64,000 nucleotides of DNA from Salipaludibacillus agaradhaerens. Lineage in GTDB: Bacteria; Bacillota; Bacilli; Bacillales; Salisediminibacteriaceae. This document shows, piece after piece, positions 8,349-16,763 of the stretch. Positions within the stretch are counted from its first letter, which is position 1; the number at the start of each line of letters is the position of its first letter. A program made the position numbers and the translations under genes. The stretch is taken from NCBI RefSeq assembly GCF_002019735.1, contig NZ_KV917378.1:372001-436000 (forward strand), in the 5' to 3' direction. Under the pieces are notes generated by a model. It had not been told where the DNA came from and ran no database searches. It saw nothing but the letters and a program-made list of their open reading frames with translations.

Positions 8349-9092
8349 ATGATAAAATTAGATGAACAAACAGATATAAATACATTGCCAGATGACATGA
8401 GGCAACACTTATTCTCAATGGATTCTAAAGGAATGAAATGGTTAATATTTTCCTTTGTGTTTATTGTTATGAATGTGGTAGGGGGAGTTTTACTTGTTGC
8501 TGATCCTTTCGTGACAACTTATATGGTCATTGCTGCTCCAGTGATGATTATAATAAATGTGTGGGCGTTTGCATTAATGATCAGAAATCCGCAAAAGACA
8601 CAATTAGAAGTGGTGTTATTTACGGCCTTTTTATTTGCAAGTTATGCTTTCGGTCTTCTTCTCATCTCACATAAATTCGCTTATTTTGTGGCAGGAGTTG
8701 AGGGGATAAGCTTCTTTATTGGGGTCTTAATACTATATTTAGGAACGATTGTTTACTTTATACGTTATTATCACAAGACGTTATCAACATTAGAAGGTGA
8801 AGTGGAGGCAAAGGAGCCAGCGAAATGGATGTGGAAAATTTTCGCGGCAGGCCCCGCTAGTGGGTTATTTATTTATCATGGCTTTCTGAAAGGAGCATTT
8901 GCCTCCGAGCTCATCTTAGTCGTCTTAGTTGTCTTGTTTGGAGTCCTTTCAATTTACTTATCTATTAAAATGTTTTATAAATATACGTTCATGAAACTAA
9001 ATTTACCACTAGTCGTGTTCGTTCAATCTAGTCATGAACAAATGACTGAGTTTGAAGATGTTGAGGAAGACGACTATGAAGATGAAAACTAG
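8349..9092 (+). CDS. Polytopic membrane protein, probable LXG immunity protein 2 (paralogue)
   Basis: A 247-residue membrane protein with the same plan as its upstream neighbour and an added acidic tail (FEDVEEDDYEDEN). The start is placed at ATG 8349, which has GAGTGA upstream; ATG 8331 would give six more residues but has no ribosome site. The tandem pair suggests duplication of an immunity gene, either for higher protection or to meet a variant toxin. Function is inferred from context only. Confidence 0.6.
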   Translation: MIKLDEQTDINTLPDDMRQHLFSMDSKGMKWLIFSFVFIVMNVVGGVLLVADPFVTTYMVIAAPVMIIINVWAFALMIRNPQKTQLEVVLFTAFLFASYAFGLLLISHKFAYFVAGVEGISFFIGVLILYLGTIVYFIRYYHKTLSTLEGEVEAKEPAKWMWKIFAAGPASGLFIYHGFLKGAFASELILVVLVVLFGVLSIYLSIKMFYKYTFMKLNLPLVVFVQSSHEQMTEFEDVEEDDYEDEN

Positions 9093-9133
9093 ATTATCGT
9101 AAATTCACTAAATCGAAGAGAGGAACAGATACA

Positions 9134-9418
9134 ATGGAAAAAACACTTTTACCTAATGGTTCGATTGTACTTTTAAAAGGCGGTAATAAAAAATTAATGG
9201 TGTACGGAAGAAAACAGCTGCTTGTGACAGAAGAAGATGTGGAGAAAGAGAATGATGATTTAACGATGTATGATTATATTGGGGTACCTTATCCGGAAGG
9301 GTATGTGAATCCAGAGCATTCATATGTCTTTAACCATAGTGACATTGATGAAATTGTCTTTACTGGTTTTGTTAATGAAGAGGAAGAAGAATTTCAACAC
9401 ATTTTACGACAGGTTTAG
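9134..9418 (+). CDS. DUF4176 protein of the LXG cassette
   Basis: A 94-residue soluble protein that opens with LPNGSIVLLKGGNKKLMVYGR, the mark of DUF4176 (shown here as the family's N-terminal motif). DUF4176 genes are common companions of LXG toxins and the T7SS loci of Bacillota. The role is not settled, with accessory or immunity functions proposed. It closes the cassette, preceded by GAGAGGAAC as ribosome site. Confidence 0.8.
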   Translation: MEKTLLPNGSIVLLKGGNKKLMVYGRKQLLVTEEDVEKENDDLTMYDYIGVPYPEGYVNPEHSYVFNHSDIDEIVFTGFVNEEEEEFQHILRQV

Positions 9419-9470
9419 ACAATAGTTCTTTAAAGGTAATACTCTCTTCTCTATTTTGATTGGTATACCT

Positions 9471-9570
9471 TTTATCACAGATAACCGTCCATAAAACTGC
9501 CGCCTCAAAATGGGAGATAACCGCCACTGATTTCCTGATTGGAGGTTCGTTTTATCTGTAAAATGAGAGG
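9471..9570 (+). repeat. Structured intergenic repeat, copy B (internally shortened)
   Basis: It begins TTTATCACAGATAACCGTCC and ends GAGGTTCGTTTTAT like the full copies. About 50 bp of the middle is missing, including most of the 3' hairpin arm. It sits directly after the LXG cassette. Confidence 0.75.
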
Positions 9571-9727
9571 TTATTTTCCCACGGAGAGCAGTACAACAAA
9601 TTAGTCCCTATCATTAACTTACTTACTATATACATTATTAACAGGTTTAAATAATGATAAATAAACTAATTCAAAACGGATTTAGGTATAATTGAAAGTG
9701 TGACAAAAGAAGAAGGGAGGTATCGTT

Positions 9728-9862
9728 TTGAAACCGTTATTAAAAGGACTTGGTATCGGGGTAGGAATAGGAATGGCAATTTATTTATCAGGACTTGTAA
9801 AAGATTGTTGCGCCCAGCAAGAAATTAAACGAGAACGGGACAAGTTCGGGACGGGTGAATAA
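9728..9862 (+). CDS. Short hypothetical protein with a hydrophobic N-terminus
   Basis: A 44-residue ORF with a TTG start and the strong ribosome site GAAGGGAGG 7 bases upstream. Residues 4-24 are hydrophobic and glycine-rich (GLGIGVGIGMAIYLSGL), followed by KDCCAQQ and a charged tail. It may be a small membrane protein. It is flanked on both sides by copies of the structured repeat. No family is recognised. Confidence 0.5.
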   Translation: MKPLLKGLGIGVGIGMAIYLSGLVKDCCAQQEIKRERDKFGTGE

Positions 9863-9864
9863 CG

Positions 9865-10022
9865 TTTATCACAGATAAGCGTCATAAATCTCTCGGCTCA
9901 AAATAGAGAGAGGTAACGCCATTTAGGCAGGCGCTAGCGGTCGCTAATGTCCTGATTTGACTCAACTACTAATCAGTGGGATAGAACGAAAACCCTCACT
10001 ATTGAAGGTTCATGTTATAAAG
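9865..10022 (+). repeat. Structured intergenic repeat, copy C
   Basis: A full-length, diverged copy starting TTTATCACAGATAA. Its inner hairpin has CTCTC paired with GAGAG around the CAAAATA loop, where other copies have GCCTC/GAGGC. This is a compensating change that keeps the stem. Confidence 0.8.
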
Positions 10023-10023
10023 G

Positions 10024-10055
10024 GAAAAAGGTGACCTATAAAGGCCACCTTTTTC
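10024..10055. terminator. Bidirectional terminator
   Basis: AAAAAGGTG and CACCTTTTT form a stem with one internal mismatch, with A and T runs on both sides. It can end transcription from the short ORF at 9728 and from sspP on the other strand. Confidence 0.65.
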
Positions 10056-10331
10056 ATTGAGTGAACAGTCGTTAAATGGGGTCAAATCGATGTTTAACTT
10101 TCGTCAACACCTCATTTTTTCGTTAATGACATGTCCTTGCCTGATTGTTCTTCTTAAACGTTGTTCAAGCGAACCACCCCTCAAGTACATATGCATTGCA
10201 AACGATACCCGCAAACTTAGTCACTCTCGTGAAGAAAGTCTGTAACCCTCTTCACTAACTAGCATAACCACACATGGATGAAAATATAATTGGTAATGTT
10301 TTCATGTTCGGAACGTATGGCTAGAGAAGAA

Positions 10332-10472
10332 TTATCCTTCACCGTTTGTTTGTGAGACATGATTTTTCTTTTTCGTTTTGTGTGAGCCTTTTAAAGGGGC
10401 TGGTTGACCAGAATCATCTTGATTATTTTTTGGATTTGCTTGTCGTTGAGATTTATACGTGTTTTTTTCCAT
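10332..10472 (-). CDS. sspP: Small acid-soluble spore protein P
   Basis: A 46-residue, hydrophilic, Lys/Asn-rich protein that I recognise as SspP. The family core GQPEPLDGSKKVKNRNH is matched by GQPAPLKGSHKTKKKNH. GGAAGGTG lies 9 bases before the ATG. In B. subtilis sspP also lies next to the aconitase gene, so the order is conserved. The protein is made in the forespore and is a minor spore component. A sigma-G-like promoter is seen at 10506-10535. Confidence 0.85.
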   Translation of the reverse strand: MEKNTYKSQRQANPKNNQDDSGQPAPLKGSHKTKKKNHVSQTNGEG

Positions 10473-10505
10473 TGAGAATCACCTTCCTATTTGTATGGTT
10501 ACTGC

Positions 10506-10535
10506 TAGTTTTTCCAGTAGTCTGTAGGATACTCA
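10506..10535 (-). promoter_or_regulatory. Possible sigma-G promoter of sspP
   Basis: On the minus strand TGAGTA is followed after 17 bases by AAAACTA, which agrees with the sigma-G pattern (TGMATA, 17-18, CATACTA) at most positions. The predicted start lies about 10 bases before the ribosome site. Confidence 0.4.
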
Positions 10536-10590
10536 TGGGCACTTATCCCAATAATAAATGTGATGATAAATGAAGGGGGGCGTTAAATCT

Positions 10591-10845
10591 GTGCCTTACA
10601 ATAAAAATAAACAGCAGGCATTTCAAGCTGCTCAGCAAGCGTTTGTTCAACTAGAAGATGCTTATCAGCAGTTAGATGAGCAATCTCCTGATTACGGGCA
10701 TCAAACTAAGCGGGTGCATGAAGAACTTAATGAGGCAGAACAAATTATTGAAAAGGCGTACGTTGTTGCTACGGAGCATCAAAAACATCAATTGGACATA
10801 TATGCAAATGAATTGATGAACGTGAAGTATGAGTTATTTAAATAA
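10591..10845 (+). CDS. Hypothetical helical protein
   Basis: An 84-residue, Gln/Glu/Ala-rich, fully helical protein (QAAQQAFVQLEDAYQQL, then ELNEAEQIIEKAYVVA). GTG 10591 is chosen because GAAGGGGGG lies 10 bases upstream; the earlier ATG at 10570 overlaps that ribosome site. It resembles small Bacillus proteins of the DUF2524 (YtzC) kind, but I am not sure. It sits between sspP (divergent) and acnA and has its own terminator. Confidence 0.6.
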   Translation: MPYNKNKQQAFQAAQQAFVQLEDAYQQLDEQSPDYGHQTKRVHEELNEAEQIIEKAYVVATEHQKHQLDIYANELMNVKYELFK

Positions 10846-10878
10846 AACGAATTGATAAAAATTAGTTATTGAAAATAA

Positions 10879-10910
10879 AGCAGCCAACTGATTTGTCTGG
10901 CTGCTCTTAC
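10879..10910 (+). terminator. Rho-independent terminator
   Basis: AGCAGCCA pairs with TGGCTGCT across an 11-base loop, followed by a weak T-rich tract. It separates the helical protein gene from acnA. Confidence 0.7.
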
Positions 10911-11010
10911 ATAATTGAAACGATAACAAGAGAGAAGCAAAAAAATGGACGATGAAGCATAAATTGTTATAGTATATAAGAGAAAATGTGACAATTTACT
11001 GAAAAGATTT

Positions 11011-11039
11011 TAGACAATTTCAATATTGTATTATATGAT
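11011..11039 (+). promoter_or_regulatory. Possible sigma-A promoter of acnA
   Basis: TAGACA and TATGAT are spaced by 17 bases. The predicted transcript start would lie only a few bases before the ribosome site, which makes a very short leader, so a promoter further upstream is also possible. Confidence 0.35.
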
Positions 11040-11062
11040 AGTACGTGAAGGAGGGAATACAT

Positions 11063-13783
11063 ATGTCAGATAACGTGTTATTTAATTCAAAGAAAACCTT
11101 TGATGTAAATGGTAAAACTTATCACTACTATGATTTGACAGCTATTGAGGAGGCTGGAGTTGGAACCGTTCACAACCTCCCTTACTCCATTAAAGTTCTT
11201 CTTGAGTCTGTACTAAGACAATTTGACGGTCGGGTGATTAAAGAGGAACATGTCGAGAATTTAGCTAAATGGGGTACCGATCAAGTGAAAAATATTGACG
11301 TTCCATTTAAGCCATCACGTGTTATCCTTCAGGATTTCACTGGTGTTCCGGCAGTCGTTGACTTAGCTTCGTTGCGTAAAGCAATGGCTGACATGGGGGG
11401 AGACCCAAAAGAAATTAACCCGGCAATCCCTGTGGACCTCGTTGTAGACCATTCAGTACAAGTGGATGAATTTGGCGGAGCTAACTCGTTGCTTCGAAAT
11501 ATGGAATTAGAATTTGAACGAAACGAAGAACGTTATAAATTTTTAAATTGGGCACAGAAATCTCTTGATAATTATCGAGCAGTCCCACCAGCTACAGGAA
11601 TTGTCCACCAAGTTAATTTAGAGTATTTAGCGAATGTGGTACAAGAAGGTGTGACGGAAAATGGTGAAAAAATAGCGTTTCCTGATTCATTAGTCGGGAC
11701 GGATTCACATACGACGATGATTAACGGCCTGGGCGTTTTAGGCTGGGGTGTCGGTGGTATTGAAGCGGAAGCTGGTATGTTAAAGCAGCCTTCTTATTTT
11801 CCTGTGCCAGAAGTTATCGGTGTCAAACTTAATGGTGCCATGCCAGAAGGGGCAACTGCTACTGACCTAGCATTAAAAGTAACTCAAGTTTTACGAGAGA
11901 AAAATGTGGTAGGAAAGTTTGTTGAGTTTTTTGGAACAGGGTTAGCCGATATGACGTTAGCTGATCGTGCGACAATTTCTAATATGGCTCCTGAATATGG
12001 GGCTACATGTGGATTCTTCCCAGTGGATGATGAAACACTTAACTATTTGCGCTTTACAGGTCGAAGTGAGGAGCTAGTTAACCTTGTAGAAGCTTATACG
12101 AAGGCGAACGGTATGTTCTACACACCTGGTCAAGATGACCCTAATTTCACATCGGTCGTTGAAGTGGATTTATCAGCGATTGAGCCTAATTTATCAGGAC
12201 CTAAACGCCCTCAAGACCTCATCCCATTATCACAAATGAAAGAACAATGGAAAGAGGCATTGACAGCTCCTGTTGGTAACCAAGGTTTCGGGCTTTCGCC
12301 AGAAGAGATAGCTAAAGAGGTGAAAGTTGTCCATCCGAACGGCAATACCTCTACATTAAAGACGGGGGCAGTAGCGATCGCCGCCATCACAAGCTGTACA
12401 AATACGTCGAACCCTCACGTTATGATAGGTGCAGGACTCCTAGCAAAGAATGCTGTGGAAAAAGGATTGAATGTGCCTGATTACGTTAAAACAAGTTTAG
12501 CGCCTGGTTCAAAAGTTGTTACGGGTTATTTAGAAAGCGCAGGTCTTATGCCATATTTAGATAAACTAGGATTTAATCTAGTGGGTTATGGTTGTACGAC
12601 CTGTATTGGTAACAGTGGTCCCCTACCAGAAGAAATTGAAAAAGGGATCGCTGACTCAGACTTGACTGTAGCATCTGTTTTAAGTGGAAACAGGAACTTT
12701 GAGGGACGGATCCATCCATTAGTGAAAGCGAACTACTTAGCTTCACCACCACTAGTTGTGGCGTATGCATTAGCAGGTACGGTCGATATTGACTTGTTAA
12801 ATGAACCAATCGGTCAAGATTCATCAGGAAATGATGTTTACTTTAAAGACATCTGGCCGTCAAATGATGTGATTCAGAAAGCAATGGAAGAAGCTGTTGA
12901 GCCAAAATTATTTAAAAAAGAATACGAACGCGTATTTGATGATAATGAACAGTGGAACCAGCTTGAAACGACAGATGGTGATCTGTATAAATGGGATCCT
13001 GAGTCCACTTATATTCAAAACCCACCATTCTTTGATGAGATGTCACCAGAACCAGAAGATGTTAAAGAGTTGAACGGACTTCGTGCTGTTGCGAAGCTGG
13101 GAGATTCAGTTACGACTGACCACATTTCGCCAGCTGGTGCTATCGCTAAAAATAGTCCAGCAGGGAAATTTTTAATGGAGAAAGGCTTAAGCCCAGCTCA
13201 ATTCAATTCTTACGGATCGCGTCGTGGAAACCATGAAGTGATGATGAGAGGGACTTTCGCAAACATTCGTATTAAAAACCAACTAGCGCCAGGCACTGAG
13301 GGTGGTTATACGACGTACTGGCCTACAGGTGAAGTGATGGCGATATATGATGCTTGCATGAAGTATAAAGAATCAGACACGGGGCTCATTGTTTTAGCCG
13401 GTAAAGACTACGGAATGGGAAGCTCACGTGACTGGGCTGCTAAAGGCACGAACCTTCTTGGTATTAAAACGGTCATCGCAGAAAGCTTTGAAAGAATTCA
13501 CCGCAGTAACCTCGTTCTTATGGGCGTTTTACCTCTTCAGTTCAAAGAGGGAGAAAGTGCCGAAACGTTAGGATTAAGCGGTAAAGAAACATTTGATGTT
13601 AAAGTGACGAATGATATTCAACCACGGGATCATGTCACAGTTGTAGCGACAGATGCTGAAACTGGAAAAGAGACCACTTTTGATGTTATTGCACGATTCG
13701 ATAGTGAAGTGGAGATTGATTACTATCGTCACGGTGGTATTTTACCAATGGTATTGAGAAATAATCTTGCTAGTGTAAAATAA
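11063..13783 (+). CDS. acnA: Aconitate hydratase (CitB/AcnA)
   Basis: A 906-residue aconitase that interconverts citrate and isocitrate in the citric acid cycle. It is close in length to CitB of B. subtilis. The three cysteine ligands of the [4Fe-4S] cluster are present: Cys in [10 protein letters not shown] near residue 444 and the two in [11 protein letters not shown] near 510. The swivel domain with [13 protein letters not shown] is at the C-terminus. The start is ATG 11063, 8 bases after GAAGGAGGG, rather than the longer frame from 11045. In Bacillus the apo-protein also binds RNA (IRP-like). Terminator at 13789. Confidence 0.97.
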   Translation: MSDNVLFNSKKTFDVNGKTYHYYDLTAIEEAGVGTVHNLPYSIKVLLESVLRQFDGRVIKEEHVENLAKWGTDQVKNIDVPFKPSRVILQDFTGVPAVVDLASLRKAMADMGGDPKEINPAIPVDLVVDHSVQVDEFGGANSLLRNMELEFERNEERYKFLNWAQKSLDNYRAVPPATGIVHQVNLEYLANVVQEGVTENGEKIAFPDSLVGTDSHTTMINGLGVLGWGVGGIEAEAGMLKQPSYFPVPEVIGVKLNGAMPEGATATDLALKVTQVLREKNVVGKFVEFFGTGLADMTLADRATISNMAPEYGATCGFFPVDDETLNYLRFTGRSEELVNLVEAYTKANGMFYTPGQDDPNFTSVVEVDLSAIEPNLSGPKRPQDLIPLSQMKEQWKEALTAPVGNQGFGLSPEEIAKEVKVVHPNGNTSTLKTGAVAIAAITSCTNTSNPHVMIGAGLLAKNAVEKGLNVPDYVKTSLAPGSKVVTGYLESAGLMPYLDKLGFNLVGYGCTTCIGNSGPLPEEIEKGIADSDLTVASVLSGNRNFEGRIHPLVKANYLASPPLVVAYALAGTVDIDLLNEPIGQDSSGNDVYFKDIWPSNDVIQKAMEEAVEPKLFKKEYERVFDDNEQWNQLETTDGDLYKWDPESTYIQNPPFFDEMSPEPEDVKELNGLRAVAKLGDSVTTDHISPAGAIAKNSPAGKFLMEKGLSPAQFNSYGSRRGNHEVMMRGTFANIRIKNQLAPGTEGGYTTYWPTGEVMAIYDACMKYKESDTGLIVLAGKDYGMGSSRDWAAKGTNLLGIKTVIAESFERIHRSNLVLMGVLPLQFKEGESAETLGLSGKETFDVKVTNDIQPRDHVTVVATDAETGKETTFDVIARFDSEVEIDYYRHGGILPMVLRNNLASVK

Positions 13784-13788
13784 TGATG

Positions 13789-13819
13789 AAACAGCCTCGT
13801 ATTTAGAGGCTGTTTTTAT
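13789..13819 (+). terminator. Rho-independent terminator after acnA
   Basis: AAACAGCCTC pairs with GAGGCTGTTT across a 6-base loop and runs into T residues. Confidence 0.85.
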
Positions 13820-14001
13820 TTTTTTATGCGCATTATGTTTGTTTTGTGGGTAAGAAAAAGTTGAGCCTCTATTTGTATAAACAAACGGCAAGAAAAATAG
13901 AGTTATGAGACACCTTTGGTAAAGCTCGTTCATGTATCTCATTGTATACATCTGATAAGTTCAGCCATACTAGGAACAACGGCTAAAATCGGAGGATAAT
14001 C

Positions 14002-14712
14002 ATGTTTGACTTTTGGTATGGAACAACTGATTTAGCTATTTATGGCTTCCTTATCCGAGCTGCGATTGTCTATATTTATGTTTTTATATTAATTAAAGTA
14101 CTGGGACAGCGTTCAATGACAACAATGAACCCGATTGATTTTCTTTTTGGCGTCGTGATTGGTGATGTTGTTGGGGAGCCACTTGCAGACGGAGAAGCAC
14201 CGATGGCAGGCCCGCTATCTGCGGCAGCTTTTATTGGTGGCGTTCATTTATTTTTGTCTTACATTGCTCTTAAACTCCCTCGTTTTCGTCGAGTCATTGA
14301 AGATGAACCTATTATATTGATTGAGCAAGGAAAAATATTAACAGACGAACTGAAGAAAGCAAAGGTTACTGTAGAATCATTATTAATGGATTTACGGCTA
14401 AACAGCTCCATTAATTTAACGGAAATAGATTATGCTGTTCTTGAAGCAAATGGTCAAATTAGTGTTATCAAAAAATCCCGTTACGACACCGTAACGAAAA
14501 ATGATATGGGGCAATCAGCTACTAATAAAGGTTATCCCACAGTCTTAATTCAGGATGGGCGTTATATACATGGCAATATTTCTAAAGTAGCGACGATTGA
14601 ATGGGTTAATACCCAGATCAAAAATAATGGTTATGAAGATGTAAAGGATGTGTTTCTTATGACAATGGACGGCACAGGTCAAATGTACTTTAGTGGAAAA
14701 GGGAAAAATTAG
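14002..14712 (+). CDS. DUF421 membrane protein (YetF family)
   Basis: A 236-residue protein with three hydrophobic segments in the first 90 residues and a cytosolic domain of about 140 residues. The motif KVLGQRSMTTMNPIDFLFGVVIGDV is the family's N-terminal signature (given in part: LGQRSM and DFLFGVVIGD). YetF-type proteins in Bacillus are abundant and of unknown biochemical role, some linked to spore membranes and germination. GGAGG lies 8 bases before the ATG. No partner gene in the operon. Confidence 0.85.
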   Translation: MFDFWYGTTDLAIYGFLIRAAIVYIYVFILIKVLGQRSMTTMNPIDFLFGVVIGDVVGEPLADGEAPMAGPLSAAAFIGGVHLFLSYIALKLPRFRRVIEDEPIILIEQGKILTDELKKAKVTVESLLMDLRLNSSINLTEIDYAVLEANGQISVIKKSRYDTVTKNDMGQSATNKGYPTVLIQDGRYIHGNISKVATIEWVNTQIKNNGYEDVKDVFLMTMDGTGQMYFSGKGKN

Positions 14713-14722
14713 AATATTTACA

Positions 14723-14753
14723 GTATAAGATAGCTCATTTTATGTTCATACTA
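14723..14753 (+). promoter_or_regulatory. Possible forespore (sigma-G/F type) promoter
   Basis: An exact CATACTA (-10 of sigma-G) lies at 14747, with GTATA 19 bases upstream as a weak -35. The spacing is a little long. It would drive the FbpB-like gene and sspN. Confidence 0.4.
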
Positions 14754-14779
14754 ATTTGTAATGAATGGAGGTAATAGAA

Positions 14780-14914
14780 ATGAGTAGAAAAATGAAACTG
14801 AAATTTGAGGAATTGTATATCCAAAACTTACAAGCGTTACTTAAAGATAATAAAGCGGTTCATGAGATAGAAAAACGGATTGATCAGCGACATATGGATC
14901 GTCTAAGCGATTAG
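14780..14914 (+). CDS. FbpB family small basic protein
   Basis: A 44-residue protein with the FbpB-type pattern FEELYIQNLQALLKDNKAV followed by an IEKRIDQRH helix. In B. subtilis FbpB is a Fur-regulated basic protein that works with an sRNA in iron sparing. Many Bacillaceae carry further members near spore protein genes. Here it lies 24 bp before sspN and behind a forespore-type -10, so a spore role is as likely as an iron role. GGAGG lies 9 bases before the start. Confidence 0.65.
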   Translation: MSRKMKLKFEELYIQNLQALLKDNKAVHEIEKRIDQRHMDRLSD

Positions 14915-14938
14915 TGACGAAGATAGGAGGTGAATAAT

Positions 14939-15082
14939 ATGGGGAAACATCGCAATCCAGCTCATCATTTCCAGCCTAATCACTTAGGCACTCAACCACG
15001 CAAAAGTGACAGTAATAAAGGGAAACAAATGAACACAAAAGGTAATGAGCAACCAGATTATGTTCCAGATAAAGGGAAATGA
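14939..15082 (+). CDS. sspN: Small acid-soluble spore protein N
   Basis: A 47-residue hydrophilic protein that I recognise as SspN from the arrangement NPAHHFQPNHLGTQP followed by NKGKQM and a short tail, parallel to B. subtilis SspN (YVPSHLGTKP, NKGEKM). AGGAGG lies 7 bases upstream. In B. subtilis sspN is joined to tlp under sigma-G; here tlp has moved about 5.4 kb downstream with its own promoter. It is a minor forespore protein. Confidence 0.85.
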   Translation: MGKHRNPAHHFQPNHLGTQPRKSDSNKGKQMNTKGNEQPDYVPDKGK

Positions 15083-15104
15083 TTATAGGAGATTTCCTTC
15101 ATAA

Positions 15105-15142
15105 ATGAGCTTGGGTACAATTAAATCCAAGCTCATTTTTCT
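15105..15142 (+). terminator. Rho-independent terminator after sspN
   Basis: ATGAGCTTGG pairs perfectly with CCAAGCTCAT and is followed by TTTTT. Confidence 0.85.
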
Positions 15143-15326
15143 ATATTTTCAATTGTTTTCGGTTACTTGCATTTAATTTTCTCTTCCATGCGTACAAGCC
15201 CGTTTGATTAAGCTCTCTCGTTTCTAAAAAGTGACTCAGGCCCTATCTAAATTGAATGTAACGCCTTCACTATTAGATAAACATAAAATAGTAGCAAAGT
15301 TAGAACCGAAATTTTTTATAAAAGAC

Positions 15327-15355
15327 TTGTCAAACGAAGCTTCCAATAAGATAAT
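15327..15355 (+). promoter_or_regulatory. Sigma-A promoter of the VanZ gene
   Basis: TTGTCA and GATAAT with a 17-base spacer lie about 50 bp before the TTG start of the VanZ family gene. Confidence 0.55.
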
Positions 15356-15402
15356 ATAATGATGACGGTATGTTACATATATTATGAAGGAGTTGCCCTC
15401 TG

Positions 15403-15891
15403 TTGAAAAAAAATAGATTCTTTTTTAACCCCTCTTTAACAAAGGGATTGTTAACTCTGCTCCTTATTTACATGGCGGGCTTATTTTATGTCACGCTATT
15501 TGCCTGGAATTACGGCTCTTCGTTTGGCCCCGTTGGCCCTGGAGGACGAAATTATAATTTAGACCCTTTTTTGAGTATTTACCGTATTTCTATGTACAGT
15601 GAGAGCTGGCTTGACCCTTTTCGTATTTTAATTGGGAATGTTTTGTTATTTGTGCCATTTGGCTATCTATTTCCGTTTTTAATAGATAGTATTAGAAAAA
15701 TAAATAGCAATATTTCTATTTTATTAACTGTTTTCTTTTCGATGCTTCTATCTATATTTATTGAAGTGAGCCAATTTCTATTTACTTATCGAGTAGCTAA
15801 TGTGGACGACGTCATTTTAAATACATTAGGTGGATTTATTGGTGTATTCGTTTATAAACTAAGTTTTCGCTTTATTCGTATCATTAAGTAA
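15403..15891 (+). CDS. VanZ family membrane protein
   Basis: A 162-residue protein with four hydrophobic segments and the VanZ pattern NVLLFVPFGYLFP, then FIEVSQFLFTYRVANVDDVILNTLGGFIG. VanZ proteins give low-level teicoplanin resistance in enterococci, but most members are of unknown function. The TTG start has GAAGGAGTTG upstream. Monocistronic, ending at a bidirectional terminator. Confidence 0.85.
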   Translation: MKKNRFFFNPSLTKGLLTLLLIYMAGLFYVTLFAWNYGSSFGPVGPGGRNYNLDPFLSIYRISMYSESWLDPFRILIGNVLLFVPFGYLFPFLIDSIRKINSNISILLTVFFSMLLSIFIEVSQFLFTYRVANVDDVILNTLGGFIGVFVYKLSFRFIRIIK

Positions 15892-15901
15892 TTTAAAACA
15901 C

Positions 15902-15930
15902 AAAGCATTCTCATAAGAGAATGCTTTTAT
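15902..15930. terminator. Bidirectional terminator between convergent genes
   Basis: AAAGCATTCTC pairs with GAGAATGCTTT across a 4-base loop, with an A run and a T run on the two sides. Confidence 0.85.
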
Positions 15931-15933
15931 GCG

Positions 15934-16599
15934 TCAGACATTATTTAATCGTTTCTCTTCAGTTTTAATGAGTTGCTGTTCGAGACGTTTGAGCCACCAT
16001 TTATAACCGATGTATACACATGTGATAAACACGGTGTAAATGAGGAGCATATAGACAAGCTCAGTAGGACTTGTAATAATTGTATGACCTATAAGTGCAA
16101 ATAATGTCATTGAAGGGATTTTGCCAAGTCCGGAAGCGATAGCATAAATACTAAAAGTAACTCTACTTAATGCTGCATAAGCATTAATAATAATCGAAGG
16201 GATGACGGGGATCATCCGCAATACAGTAATGGACATAAAAGCATTTTTCTCAAATAACAAAGTGAGCCTTTTAGTAGCAGAGTATTTTAATAACAATTTA
16301 GTGCCTAATGTATCAAAGCCACCATATCTGATTAGTGAGAAAAAAATAAGAGAGGCAAGTGTTGAGCCTGTCCATATAATAAATGCTCCCATAAATGGTC
16401 CATACGCTGCCCCTATCACACCACCTACTAAAGGATATGGAATGACGGGAAATAAAGACATGAGAGTGGCGATAGATAATGTTAAAACCACGTACTCTCG
16501 TTCATTTAATTGAATCCAATGTAGTAATTCACTGTGAAAAAATAGTAAGCTAATAATCATTAGCAGGGTACTTACGAGCACCACAGATTTTCTGAGCAT
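15934..16599 (-). CDS. TVP38/TMEM64 (DedA-like VTT domain) membrane protein
   Basis: A 221-residue membrane protein with a VTT domain: [21 protein letters not shown] near residues 60-80 and [18 protein letters not shown] near 135. Related bacterial proteins (YtxB, YdjX/Z) belong to the SNARE-associated superfamily, some members of which are lipid carriers. AAAGGAGAT precedes the start. A second member of the family lies at 26558. Confidence 0.85.
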   Translation of the reverse strand: MLRKSVVLVSTLLMIISLLFFHSELLHWIQLNEREYVVLTLSIATLMSLFPVIPYPLVGGVIGAAYGPFMGAFIIWTGSTLASLIFFSLIRYGGFDTLGTKLLLKYSATKRLTLLFEKNAFMSITVLRMIPVIPSIIINAYAALSRVTFSIYAIASGLGKIPSMTLFALIGHTIITSPTELVYMLLIYTVFITCVYIGYKWWLKRLEQQLIKTEEKRLNNV

Positions 16600-16763
16600 A
16601 CATTATCTCCTTTTTATAAAGCGATCTATCTCATTATACACGATCTGACTTAAGCACAAAAGCATACACGTGTTTACTCTCATGCTATACTTAACTAACA
16701 AATATACTATATCAATAACATTTATAGCCTTTCTAGTGACTTTAAAATTTGAGGAGTCTAATT

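Noticed and set aside
10057-10245. 62-codon frame on the plus strand
   Set aside because: It begins inside a terminator, has no ribosome site and no protein-like composition.
10057-10331. sspO expected next to sspP by comparison with B. subtilis
   Set aside because: Neither strand shows the SspO pattern in this stretch or in the region upstream of sspP.
10346-10573. 75-codon plus-strand frame
   Set aside because: It is the antisense shadow of sspP and its promoter.
13742-13951. 69-codon minus-strand frame after acnA
   Set aside because: It crosses the acnA terminator and has no ribosome site.
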